From positions 1 to 26,200 of the forward strand of contig JAITRD010000060.1 of NCBI GenBank assembly GCA_031288575.1: DNA of 26,200 bases, written 5' to 3'. A model generated the notes under the pieces. The model ran no database searches, was not told the origin of the DNA, and worked only from the letters and a program-made list of their open reading frames with translations. Positions within the stretch are counted from its first letter, which is position 1; the number at the start of each line of letters is the position of its first letter. This DNA comes from Treponema sp. GTDB taxonomy: Bacteria > Spirochaetota > Spirochaetia > Treponematales > Breznakiellaceae. The position numbers and the translations under genes are program-made. Below, one piece after another: positions 1-8,664 of this stretch.

Positions 1-408
1 ACCGACGGGCACCTCATCACGGAGCATTTGGTCAAGGAAAATGTGCCCATCGCGGTAGGCCCTTCCCTGGTTCACGCGAGCAAATATGAACTGCGGAACC
101 GTACCTTTGAAACCCCGGGCATCTTATCCAAGGCGGGATGCCAGGTTTCCATTATTACCGATTCCCCGGTCATTCCCCAGCAGTACCTTGCCCTCTGCGC
201 GGGGCTGGCCGTTAAAAGCGGCATGGACAAATACGAGGCCCTCAAGGCGATTACCATCAATGCCGCGAAACATTTGGGGGTGGAGGATCGGGTGGGTTCA
301 CTGGAAGCCGGCAAGGACGCCGATATTCTTTTGGCGACCGGTGATATTTTTGATCTGGAAACTTTACTTGCCGCGGTGTATATCAACGGCGTTAAAGTAG
401 AGGCATAA
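1..408 (+). CDS. Amidohydrolase family protein, C-terminal part (5' end outside window)
   Basis: The reading frame is open from base 1, so this is the 3' end of a longer gene; 135 residues are visible. The family hydrolyses amide or ring C-N bonds using a metal centre in a TIM barrel. The fragment carries the family's late features: an Asp in the ITDSPVIP strand, where the catalytic/metal-binding Asp is expected, then the helix KAITINAAKHLGV and the closing GSLEAGKDADILL beta segment. It most resembles imidazolonepropionase-like amidohydrolases, but the substrate cannot be read from this piece. It lies 38 bp upstream of a peptide-type ABC importer on the same strand, so co-transcription and action on an imported amide or peptide are plausible inferences. 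Confidence 0.85.
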   Translation, partial: TDGHLITEHLVKENVPIAVGPSLVHASKYELRNRTFETPGILSKAGCQVSIITDSPVIPQQYLALCAGLAVKSGMDKYEALKAITINAAKHLGVEDRVGSLEAGKDADILLATGDIFDLETLLAAVYINGVKVEA

Positions 409-446
409 AAGTCTCTTTTACACTTTTCAAGAGGAGGTCGTTTAGG

Positions 447-2006
447 ATGAAAAAAATTCCGCTGTTTCTTGTTCTTGTTCTTGGTGTTGTGTCCCTTTAT
501 GCCGGAGGTTCATCCGAAAAACCGGCGGCCCCCGCCGGCGGGTCGGCCTTCGCGGACGAGATTGTGATTGGGGAGGTGGCCGACGCAAAGTATATCGATC
601 CCTGGGAAAGCCTGGGGTCCAGAGAAATCCGGTACACAAATCTTGTTTATGACAACCTGCTTCTGACCAGTTGGGACGGCAGCGGTTTTATCCCTTCCCT
701 GGCAACCAGTTGGGAGGTGAGCGCCGACGGCCTTACCTATACCTTTAAACTCAAGCCGAATATCAGGTTTTCCAACGGGGATCCGGCGACAGAGGCGGAC
801 TGGCAGTTCTCATTTTACCGCGCCCGGGATTGCCAAACCTCTAATGCCCTGTCCCGGGCTTCGATGATCAACACCGTTTCCATGCCGGACCCGCAGACCC
901 TGGTTGTAAAAATCACCGAACCCACTCCCCCCTTCCTGTCTTATCTTACTTCCTACAATCTGGTCCTTGCCTCCAAAAAGCACTTCGACACCGTGGGGGA
1001 GGAACAATTTAAATTTCAGCCCATGGGTACCGGCCCTTATGTTTTAAAAGAATGGAGGATGAACGAACGCGCCATCTTTGAAGCGAATTCTTATTACCAT
1101 AATGCCAATCAGGGGCTCCCTAAAACCAAGCGAATCCGGTATGAAACGGTTTCGGATGATAACACCTGTTTTATCCAGCTTCAGGCCGGGGTTCTCGATA
1201 TCGTAATCGGCATGCCCCTTCCAATGGCGGCCCAGTTAGCTTCTCAGCCGAATATTCAGGGATTGAGCTTCGTTTCGACCCAGATGCGGCATATGGAGAT
1301 CAATGTTACCAAGCCTCCTCTGGATAATATAAAAGTCCGGGAAGCCCTCCGTTATTTGACGGATAAACGGGAGATCGCCAATATTGTTGCCTTCGGGCAG
1401 GCCGAGCCCTCGGCTTCCAGCATTCCCAGCGCCCACGGGGCTTTTTTGAATAAAAATATCAAGGATCCTCCGGTGGATATTAACAAGGCTAAGGCCCTGC
1501 TCGCCGAGGCCGGTTATTCCAATGGCGTAAAACTTACGATCTCTATAAGCGGCAGCGCACAGGTATATGTAGACATTGCCACGATATTAAAGTCCCAATG
1601 GGCCAAGGGAGGGGTGGACCTTACCATAGAACCCCTGGAATCCGGTGCCTTAACCGATAAATTTCAATCCTTGGGCCACCAAATCACCCTGCTGCAATGG
1701 ACCGACGGGGGCAGCGATCCGGCAAGCCTCTTGGGATTTATCTGTGATTATTCCGAATCCATGAATTGGTACACCGGCCTTAACAATCGGGAAATTGCCG
1801 CCCTGTACGAACAGTCAAAACACGAGCTTAATGTTGATAAACGGGTTGCCCTGGTCCATCAGATCCAGGAAATTGTGTGGAATCAGCATTGTATCATCCC
1901 CTTATTTACCGCCAAATATCTTTACGGAGCAAATAAGAAGGTACACGATATTGATGTATCCACCGGCAACCGTTTGAATGTCGAGTATCTGTATAAGGAT
2001 AGGTAA
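447..2006 (+). CDS. Peptide/nickel-type ABC transporter substrate-binding protein (SBP family 5)
   Basis: The 519-aa product is the usual size for DppA/OppA-type binding proteins, which capture peptides or similar ligands outside the inner membrane and deliver them to the permeases. A signal peptide (residues 1-19) ends LYA before GGSSEK. There is no lipobox Cys, so release by signal peptidase I is expected rather than lipid anchoring. Family hallmarks are present: a mature start near DPWES, YTNLVYDNLL, the stretch LATSWEVSADGLTYTFKL (about 82-99), and GTGPYVLKEW in the middle. The start is supported by the ribosome site GAGGAGG 10-15 nt upstream. It is the first complete gene of a binding protein-permease-permease-ATPase-ATPase operon. 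The ligand (di/oligopeptide, nickel chelate, glutathione) cannot be decided from sequence alone. Confidence 0.93.
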   Translation: MKKIPLFLVLVLGVVSLYAGGSSEKPAAPAGGSAFADEIVIGEVADAKYIDPWESLGSREIRYTNLVYDNLLLTSWDGSGFIPSLATSWEVSADGLTYTFKLKPNIRFSNGDPATEADWQFSFYRARDCQTSNALSRASMINTVSMPDPQTLVVKITEPTPPFLSYLTSYNLVLASKKHFDTVGEEQFKFQPMGTGPYVLKEWRMNERAIFEANSYYHNANQGLPKTKRIRYETVSDDNTCFIQLQAGVLDIVIGMPLPMAAQLASQPNIQGLSFVSTQMRHMEINVTKPPLDNIKVREALRYLTDKREIANIVAFGQAEPSASSIPSAHGAFLNKNIKDPPVDINKAKALLAEAGYSNGVKLTISISGSAQVYVDIATILKSQWAKGGVDLTIEPLESGALTDKFQSLGHQITLLQWTDGGSDPASLLGFICDYSESMNWYTGLNNREIAALYEQSKHELNVDKRVALVHQIQEIVWNQHCIIPLFTAKYLYGANKKVHDIDVSTGNRLNVEYLYKDR

Positions 2007-2016
2007 TAGTATAGCT

Positions 2017-2039
2017 GGTTCCGCGTCAATGCCGGAACC
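2017..2039 (+). other. Stem-loop between binding-protein and permease genes
   Basis: GGTTCCG (2017-2023) pairs perfectly with CGGAACC (2033-2039) around a 9-nt loop, 11 bp after the binding-protein stop codon. No T-run follows, so it does not look like an intrinsic terminator. Such hairpins often protect the 3' end of an upstream message and let the binding protein be made in excess over the permeases. That role is inference. Confidence 0.45.
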
Positions 2040-2117
2040 GCATCGTATTCCGCCGATACCGTTTAGGGGGGCATTTCTGGAACGAAGTGCCTTCCTTAAA
2101 TTAAAAGGATGTAGTTT

Positions 2118-3056
2118 TTGGCACGCCTCAAATATGTTTTAAGACGGTTATTGCAGATGATCCCTGTCCTGCTGATGGTATCGGTGCTTATTTTTGTGAT
2201 GATGAGGGCAATACCGGGAGATCCCGCCCGTGTTTTATTGGGGGAAATGGCCAAGCAGGAAGATGTGAATCGGCTAAGGGAGCAGATGGGGCTTAACAGG
2301 CCCCTTATCACCCAATATTTTATTTTTATGCAGGGTATTGTAACCCTGGATTTCGGCAATTCCCTGGTATATAAACAGCCCGTTATCAATCTTATCCGCG
2401 GGCGTATTGGGGTAACCTTGATGCTTACCCTGTTTTCTACCTTCTTTGCCGTCATCCTCTCGGTGCCCCTGGGTTACCTGGCGGGGATGAATAAGGATCG
2501 GGGGCCTGATCACGCGATCCGGGTTGGGGCGCTCTTAGCGATTTCCATGCCGGGCTTTTGGGTTGGATTGATTTTGATGATCCTCTTTGGGGTAATACTC
2601 CGGTGGCTGCCCCCGGGGGGCTGGGGCACTACCTTTTTGGATCATGTCCGCAGCCTCATCTTGCCCGCGGTTACCCAATGTTTGATGACCGCCGCGCTGC
2701 TGATGCGTAATTTACGAAACGGCGTTGTGGATATTAACAGCCTGGACTATGTGGATTTTGCCCGCAGCAAGGGGATCAGCGAAACCCGGGTAAGTCTGCG
2801 GCATATCATGCGTAATGCCCTTATTTCCACGGTAACCCTATTGATGATGCGCATGGCCTGGATGCTGGGGGGAAGCGTGATTATTGAAACCGTGTTTTCC
2901 CTTCCCGGAATGGGCAAGCTCCTGGTAGATTCTATTTTCGGGAGGGATTACGCGGTGGTTCAGGTGCTGGTATTCCTCTTTTCCGCTTTGGTGATTTCAA
3001 TGAACCTGATTACCGATGTTTTATATTCATTCCTTGACCCGCGGGTTTCATTATAA
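2118..3056 (+). CDS. ABC transporter permease, DppB/OppB type
   Basis: The 312-aa integral membrane protein has the typical opening of the DppB family (RRLLQMIPVLLMVSVLIFVMMR) followed by PGDPARVLLGEMA, and about six membrane segments. The EAA-type coupling loop, which contacts the ATPases, reads ARSKGISETRVSLRHIMRN in the C-terminal half. The start is TTG, chosen because AAAAGGA lies a proper distance upstream and the family N-terminus begins there. It forms half of the membrane channel with the next gene, and the gap of 17 bp supports one operon. There is a 111-bp gap with a hairpin between it and the binding-protein gene. Confidence 0.93.
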   Translation: MARLKYVLRRLLQMIPVLLMVSVLIFVMMRAIPGDPARVLLGEMAKQEDVNRLREQMGLNRPLITQYFIFMQGIVTLDFGNSLVYKQPVINLIRGRIGVTLMLTLFSTFFAVILSVPLGYLAGMNKDRGPDHAIRVGALLAISMPGFWVGLILMILFGVILRWLPPGGWGTTFLDHVRSLILPAVTQCLMTAALLMRNLRNGVVDINSLDYVDFARSKGISETRVSLRHIMRNALISTVTLLMMRMAWMLGGSVIIETVFSLPGMGKLLVDSIFGRDYAVVQVLVFLFSALVISMNLITDVLYSFLDPRVSL

Positions 3057-3073
3057 GGGGAGGTGCCGGAACA

Positions 3074-3943
3074 ATGTCGGATGCCTATACAAAACCGGTT
3101 CTGAGAAAAAAAGAAAAAACCGGCTATTTAAAGATGTGCCTGCATAATTCCTCCTTTATGGCGGGAAGTGTCATCATCCTTTTTATGCTGCTCCTGGCCT
3201 TTTTCCCCCAGGTTTTCGCGACCCACGATCCCAACGAAATAAACCCTGACGCGATCCTGATGGGGCCGAGCAGGGAAAATTTTTTTGGCACCGATAATTA
3301 CGGCAGGGATATTTATTCCCGGGTAATTTGGGCCACCCGGGTCGATATTTCCCTCGGTGTTTTCGGCGCCATTGTGCCCTTTTTTATCGGCAGCATTTTG
3401 GGCCTTTTAACCGGTTATTACGGCGGCATTCTGGATACGGTTGTGATGCGTATTCTGGATGTGCTGATGGCCTTTCCCTTTACCGTGCTTGTCATAGCGA
3501 TTATGTCGGTTTTAGGAACCGGGCTCCATAATGTCTATATTGCCCTTTGGAGCACCGGCTGGATGACCTTTTGCCGCCTGGTACGGGCGGAAACCCTGGT
3601 GTTAAAAAAATCCGAATTCCTTCAATCCGCCGTTGTATCAGGTTTTTCCGACGCGCGGATCCTTTTCCGGCACATGCTGCCTAATGTGATAGCCCCGGCG
3701 ATTGTATTTCTCGCTTCGGAGATTGTTATGTGCCTACTTACCGGCGCCAGCATGAGTTTTCTCGGCCTGGGGGTTCAGCCCCCCCAATCCGAATGGGGTT
3801 ATATCCTGAATACCGGCAGGGGCTTTATCAGTTTTGCCTGGTGGATGACGGTTTTCGCCGGGTTGTTTCTGTCGATTACCGGCATCGGATTCAGTCTGAT
3901 CGGAGACGGACTCACCGATTTCCTCAGAACCAAGGGAAGATAG
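3074..3943 (+). CDS. ABC transporter permease, DppC/OppC type
   Basis: The 289-aa inner-membrane permease partners the upstream DppB-type protein. Family signs are a charged cytoplasmic N-terminus, a first membrane helix at about residues 29-45, the conserved FGTDNYGRD motif (71-79), and the EAA-type loop ending in ILFRHMLPN, then SFLGLGVQPPQSEWG near the C-terminus. A strong ribosome site, AAGGGGAGG, lies about 10 nt before the ATG. The next gene begins 8 bp after the stop. All hallmark motifs are intact and the length is normal, so the function as a translocation subunit is secure while the substrate is not. Confidence 0.93.
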   Translation: MSDAYTKPVLRKKEKTGYLKMCLHNSSFMAGSVIILFMLLLAFFPQVFATHDPNEINPDAILMGPSRENFFGTDNYGRDIYSRVIWATRVDISLGVFGAIVPFFIGSILGLLTGYYGGILDTVVMRILDVLMAFPFTVLVIAIMSVLGTGLHNVYIALWSTGWMTFCRLVRAETLVLKKSEFLQSAVVSGFSDARILFRHMLPNVIAPAIVFLASEIVMCLLTGASMSFLGLGVQPPQSEWGYILNTGRGFISFAWWMTVFAGLFLSITGIGFSLIGDGLTDFLRTKGR

Positions 3944-3951
3944 GCGCTTCT

Positions 3952-4971
3952 ATGAAACTGTTAGAGGTCAAAGATCTCAGGATGTTTTTTGTTACCCGCA
4001 CGGAAACGATAAAGGCGGTAAACGGCGTTTCCTTTGATATCAACGAAGGAGAAACCTTCGGCCTCCTCGGGGAATCGGGAAGCGGTAAAAGCATGACCTG
4101 CCGGTCCATTCTTAGGCTGATAAAGCGGCCCGGCCGTATTATGGGGGGGGAGATCCTCTATAAGGGCCAGGATATTTTAAAGATGAACAAAACCGCCTTG
4201 CGCAATATCCGGGGCAAAGAGATCAGTATCATTTTTCAGGAACCCATGACCGCCCTCAACCCGGTATTAAATATCAAAACCCAGATAAATGAGTCCCTGC
4301 TCCGTTCCCGCCTGACCCAGAGGGCTAAACAAAAACGTATCATTGAACTGCTGCGGCTTGTGGGCATTCCTTCCCCCGAAACGCGGATCTCGGAATATAC
4401 CCACCAATTTTCCGGCGGAATGCGGCAGCGGGTAATGATTGCCACCGCCCTCGGCGGCAGCCCGAAACTTTTGCTGGCCGACGAACCCACCACCGCCCTG
4501 GATGTGACGATCCAGGATCAGGTGATGAAGCTCATCAATTCTCTTAAAGAGCAATTGGGGATGAGCATGATCCTTGTTACCCATGACCTGGGCGTTGTGG
4601 CCCAGATGTGCGACCGGGTGGCGGTGATGTACGCCGGGGTTATCATGGAACTGACCGATACGGTTACCCTTTTTGCGCGGCCCCGCCATCCTTACACCCA
4701 CGCTTTAATGGGCAGCATCCCGGCCCACGGGAAGGAGCGGGGCAGTAAACTTGAGCCCATCATGGGTTCTCCCCCTAATCTGTCGGATCTGCCGCCGGGC
4801 TGCCCCTTCTGGCCCCGGTGTACCCTGGCGGAGGATATCTGCAAAAGAGAAATGGCCGACATTCGTCCGGTAACGCCGGGCCATCTTTCCCGGTGTCATT
4901 TTCCTGAAAAAACCGTCCATTTTACCGGGCTTATCAAAATGCCGCGGGAACAAGGGGAGGAAAGGGTATGA
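3952..4971 (+). CDS. ABC transporter ATP-binding protein, DppD/OppD type
   Basis: The 339-aa ATPase powers the importer. Walker A GESGSGKS is at residues 40-47, the signature FSGGMRQR at 153-160, Walker B LLLADEP at 173-179, and the H-loop within VTHDLG. The C-terminal oligopeptide-transporter extension is present, with cysteines in GCPFWPRC and SRCHF. The frame is open further upstream (to 3730), but that stretch overlaps the permease gene. The ATG at 3952 fits the family start (MKLLEVKDLRMFF) and the 8-bp intergenic spacing, although no strong ribosome site precedes it, suggesting coupling to the permease gene. Its stop overlaps the next start in an ATGA. Confidence 0.93.
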   Translation: MKLLEVKDLRMFFVTRTETIKAVNGVSFDINEGETFGLLGESGSGKSMTCRSILRLIKRPGRIMGGEILYKGQDILKMNKTALRNIRGKEISIIFQEPMTALNPVLNIKTQINESLLRSRLTQRAKQKRIIELLRLVGIPSPETRISEYTHQFSGGMRQRVMIATALGGSPKLLLADEPTTALDVTIQDQVMKLINSLKEQLGMSMILVTHDLGVVAQMCDRVAVMYAGVIMELTDTVTLFARPRHPYTHALMGSIPAHGKERGSKLEPIMGSPPNLSDLPPGCPFWPRCTLAEDICKREMADIRPVTPGHLSRCHFPEKTVHFTGLIKMPREQGEERV

Positions 4972-5972
4972 GTATCGCCCCGGATTATGCCGCCGCGGAA
5001 AAGATCCTGGAACTGCGGAACCTGACTAAATGGTTTCCCCTGAAATACGGCGTTACCGATTATGCCGCCCATAAACCAAAACAGTATATCAAAGCCGTGA
5101 ACCATGTGAACCTGGATATCTATCAGGGGGAAAATCTTGGTTTAGTCGGCGAAAGCGGCTGCGGGAAAAGCACCCTGGCAAGGACCATCATCCGGCTTTA
5201 TGAGCCCACCGAAGGAACCATTTTCCTGCGGGGCAAGGACATCAGCCATATCAAAGGCAAGGCCCTAAGACAGGAACGTCCCTCCATGCAGATGATTTTT
5301 CAGGACCCCTACTCTTCCTTAAATCCCCGGATGTCCGTTTACGAGATCCTTGACGAGATGCTGCAGGTTCACAGGATGGTGCCCAAAAACCGGAGGGAAG
5401 CACGGATAGCGGAGATCCTTGAAATGTGCGGCCTCGGCATTGAAACGGCGGAACGTTTTCCCGGGGAATTTTCCGGCGGGCAGCGGCAGCGCATCGGTAT
5501 TGCCCGCGCCCTTGCGGTAAACCCCCGGGTTCTGATTGCGGATGAACCGGTTTCCGCGCTGGATGTGAGCATACAGGCCCAGATCATCAACCAGCTTGGC
5601 ATGCTGCAAGAAACCCTGGGCCTAACGGTACTGTTTATAAGCCACGATCTCCGGGTGGTCGAACATATCACCCACCGGGTGGCCGTGATGTATCTGGGGA
5701 GCATTGTGGAACTCGGCCCGACCCCGGAGGTGTTTGCCCATCCCCGTCATCCCTACACCAAGGTACTTACCAAGGCCGCCCCGGTTTTAGACCCCACCAA
5801 CCGGGTAAGGGAATATGCCATTGACGGCGAACCGCCCAGTCCTTCCCATATCCCTGAAGGCTGTTTTTTCCATCCCCGGTGTACCCTGTGTAAGGACATC
5901 TGTAAGACGGCGGTCCCCGAACTAAGGGAACTCGCGCCGGGCTGTTTTACGGCGTGTCATTTTCCGCTTTAA
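4968..5972 (+). CDS. ABC transporter ATP-binding protein, DppF/OppF type
   Basis: The 334-aa second ATPase forms a heterodimer with the preceding DppD-type subunit. Walker A GESGCGKS is at 61-68, the Q-loop in MIFQDPYSSLNP, the signature FSGGQRQR at 168-175, Walker B VLIADEP at 188-194, and the H-loop in FISHDLRVV. The C-terminal cysteine-bearing extension GCFFHPRC, present in this subfamily, is intact. The start overlaps the previous stop (ATGA), and an AGGGGAGGAAAGG ribosome site lies inside the end of the upstream gene. It ends the operon. Only one base separates its stop from the stop of the convergent peptidase gene, and no intrinsic terminator is visible there. Confidence 0.93.
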   Translation: MSIAPDYAAAEKILELRNLTKWFPLKYGVTDYAAHKPKQYIKAVNHVNLDIYQGENLGLVGESGCGKSTLARTIIRLYEPTEGTIFLRGKDISHIKGKALRQERPSMQMIFQDPYSSLNPRMSVYEILDEMLQVHRMVPKNRREARIAEILEMCGLGIETAERFPGEFSGGQRQRIGIARALAVNPRVLIADEPVSALDVSIQAQIINQLGMLQETLGLTVLFISHDLRVVEHITHRVAVMYLGSIVELGPTPEVFAHPRHPYTKVLTKAAPVLDPTNRVREYAIDGEPPSPSHIPEGCFFHPRCTLCKDICKTAVPELRELAPGCFTACHFPL

Positions 5973-5973
5973 C

Positions 5974-7443
5974 CTAAAGGCTTTTAATGCCTTTCCCTTG
6001 AGGGATCACAGCGCCAATGAACTCAAGGAGCCCCGCGATTTCTCCTTCAATACGGTTAGTCTGCCGTTTAAAGGCGGTACGAAGGGCAAGGTAATATTCG
6101 GGGGTAGTGTTTTCCGGGGTTTGCCCCGCAGCATCGGATAACACAGGGAACAAACCGCGGCCAACCGCTTCATCCTGGGAGTAAGGGCTACCTGAGGTAT
6201 AGACAAGCCGGGTGAGGCACCATAAAACACGGATAATGGTATCATCGGTACCGTCCTTGCCGGCTATGGTTTGGGAAAGGGCCTCAACGGCCTGCCTGAG
6301 TTCGCCAAGCTTTATAAACAGGGGATCAAGATCGAAGTCCGGGCTTAAGGATTCCTTTATATCCTTAAGCCGCCCTTCCATCATATTAAAAAATCCGGGA
6401 AAGTCCGCAGGCAAAGGATCCAGCAGGGAAAACTGGACCGCCAGCTTGGTAATAACCGCGGCGTCCCGCATCATAATTTTTTTGTCCACCTTGTCCAGGG
6501 TGTCTTCCGGGGTATGCCACCAGTAGAAAGCGGGGCCCTTGGGATCGCGGACTGAAAAACTAGGCATGATGGCAAAGGGCACATCGGCGCCCCAAAAGCT
6601 CTGATCGGCAAAACGGGCCATCGCAACCGGTTCAGGGGGCGGCAGGGCATTAAAGGCCGAAAGAAATTCCCGGTCATAAGAGCCGCCCTCCGCCAGGGAA
6701 GTATTAAACCCAACCATATCGGAACCGGTACAGCCGGCAATGTCCATGTTAATGTGGGCGACACAATTTTTTTGCAGATCCACAAAATGATTATCAAGAT
6801 ACCAGGCGGAACCCGCATAACGGCCGTCGGAATGGCCGGACCACCAGGCAAATACCACGCCGCGGAAAAGTCTGTCCCTGTTGGTCATAAAAACCCGGGC
6901 CATATCCAGCATAGCCACATTGGCGATGCCGTTATCCGTCATGCCCGCGTACCAGCCGTCGTAATGCCCCGAAACCAGGACGTATTTTCCGCTTTTCCCC
7001 GGGATTTTGGCAACCGGCATCCCCGAGGACTTTTAGGTAAACACGATTTTGCCCCGCAGGGCGGAAAAACGTTTTTCCCATTGGATCTGGGGAATTTTCT
7101 CCCCCCTGCGGTAAGGATCCAATATCACGGGGGCGCGGAGATTTTCCGCGCCGGCGCTGAATACAAAGGGGGTGGCGTTAAATTTTTTTACTATCCCCCC
7201 GGCATTTACTTCCAGGAAAGCCGCCACAGGCAGACTGCGGTACAAATTGTACTGTTCCCGCCGGGCAGGGACTTTGTATTCCTTAAGTTTTTCCATAATA
7301 TAATCAACCGCCCGTTCCCCGTCTTCCGAACCGGAATACCGGTGAAGGGTATTAAAAAATTCCGCCCCCCGGTAAATCGAATCTTCATCCAGTTGGCTGA
7401 TAAAAAGCCGCGCCAAGGCCTCACATTCTTTTTGGGTCTTCAT
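5974..7443 (-). pseudogene. M28-family metallopeptidase, broken by in-frame TAA and an apparent internal deletion
   Basis: Two stretches in the same frame (7443-7033 and 7032-5974) form one M28 zinc-peptidase gene interrupted by a TAA at 7035-7033. The downstream part keeps the catalytic and metal ligands of the subfamily: GHYDGW, TDNGIAN, the WWSGHSDGRYAGSAWY block, HINMD and the late His in WWHTPEDT. The upstream part ends at LRGKIVFT, the start of a PA-like segment. In relatives, roughly a hundred residues normally lie between that GKIV strand and the PVAxIPG strand, but here only KSSGM lies between them, so a deletion accompanies the stop. The second part has an ATG at 7020 but no ribosome site. 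The start at 7443 overlaps the stop of the M20 gene (ATGA), so the two were an operon. Split translation is possible but less likely. Confidence 0.75.
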
Positions 7444-8627
7444 TGAAAATTCCTTACGTCTTTATAGCGGGGCACCTTTTCGTCAAATTCTTTTTTTATC
7501 TCCCCCCGCAGGGATCCGTCGGTAAAAATTTCATAGGCGGTACACGCCAGGGCTTTTGCCGCCTTGAGGGTCATCTCGTGGGCATAATCGGTAATGGCGG
7601 CGGCGGCAAAATCCTTGGAATGGGCGTTTACCCTATTGTCGGTTATTTTAAAATAAGCATGGATAGCAGGCATAACCAGGGACACATTGCCTATGTCGGA
7701 GGAACCGACTTTAGCCGCCGGGTCCGGATATTGTACGGTCTCCCCCAGGGACTCAAGGTGTTTTTTAAACACCCTGTCGATTGAGAGATTAGAATAACGT
7801 TCGGCATAAATAAGGGTGGTACTATAATCGGCCTCCGCGCCGGTTAAGGATTCTACCGAAGAAACGATTTTTTTTATCATATCCAGCACCTTTTTTAAAT
7901 CGGCGATGGTAGCCGCGCGGACGCTGATCTCGCACCGGGCGTATTCGGGGATGATATTGGAAGCGGTTCCCCCGTCGGTAATAATGGCATTGGTGGTAGC
8001 CTTGAGGGGCATCTGCACCCGTACCGCATCCAGCAGGTTAAGGGTCTGGATAAGCGCCTGCAGGGCATTAATGCCGTTTTCAGGGGAGGCGGAATGGGCA
8101 GCGCGGCCCTTAAAGGCCAGATGCACGCCGGTTGTGGCAAGGCCGCCCCTGTTCACCATATTGGTTGTGCTGGGATGGGTCATGAGGGCATAATTTATCC
8201 CCTCAAAGGCGCCCTTCTCCAAAAGAATAATCTTGCCTCCCCCCCTTTCTTCGGCGGGGGTGCCTATAAGCGCCAGGGTGCCGCCGATCTCTTTCATGTT
8301 TTTGCTGAGGGCAATGGCCGCGCCAAGGGATACCGCGGATATGAGGTTATGACCGCAGCCGTGTCCCACCTCAGGCAAGGCGTCATATTCGGCAAGAAGG
8401 GCTACCGTCGGTCCGGCCTTGCCCCCGGGAAAAGTTCCCTTAAAGGCGGTATCAAGCCCGCCAATTTTATCCTCAAGGGTAAATCCGTGTTTTTGCAGCA
8501 AGGCTTTGATAAAGCCCGCGGATTTATATTCCTTAAAGGCAAGCTCAGGGTTTTCATGAATATTCCGGCTCAAGCCGAGAATTTCATCCCGCAGATTCTC
8601 TACATCTTGCATAATCCGGGTTATCAT
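7440..8627 (-). CDS. M20-family amidohydrolase / peptidase (M20D-like)
   Basis: The 395-aa enzyme is of the type that hydrolyses N-acyl amino acids, aminobenzoyl-glutamate or dipeptides with one or two metal ions. Visible motifs are LLAEYDALPEVGHGCGHN (Cys91 and His93 as likely metal ligands), the catalytic Glu pair in PAEERGGGK (126-127), MTHPS with His151, and a middle dimerisation domain (about 180-290). Length is normal for AbgB/PM20D2-like proteins. The annotated ATG has a weak ribosome site. The ATG five codons later (MQDVENL) is an equally acceptable start. It is the first gene of a minus-strand pair with the broken M28 peptidase. Only 37 bp separate it from the divergent AMMECR1-fusion gene. 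The probable role is cytosolic breakdown of imported peptides or amides. Confidence 0.9.
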   Translation of the reverse strand: MITRIMQDVENLRDEILGLSRNIHENPELAFKEYKSAGFIKALLQKHGFTLEDKIGGLDTAFKGTFPGGKAGPTVALLAEYDALPEVGHGCGHNLISAVSLGAAIALSKNMKEIGGTLALIGTPAEERGGGKIILLEKGAFEGINYALMTHPSTTNMVNRGGLATTGVHLAFKGRAAHSASPENGINALQALIQTLNLLDAVRVQMPLKATTNAIITDGGTASNIIPEYARCEISVRAATIADLKKVLDMIKKIVSSVESLTGAEADYSTTLIYAERYSNLSIDRVFKKHLESLGETVQYPDPAAKVGSSDIGNVSLVMPAIHAYFKITDNRVNAHSKDFAAAAITDYAHEMTLKAAKALACTAYEIFTDGSLRGEIKKEFDEKVPRYKDVRNFQ

Positions 8628-8664
8628 ATTTATACTTTACCACAAGAAAAATAGGAGGTACAGG

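Noticed and set aside
6754..7446. A 230-codon plus-strand frame opposite the M28 gene
   Set aside because: It is antisense to recognisable peptidase motifs and has no domain or plausible start context.
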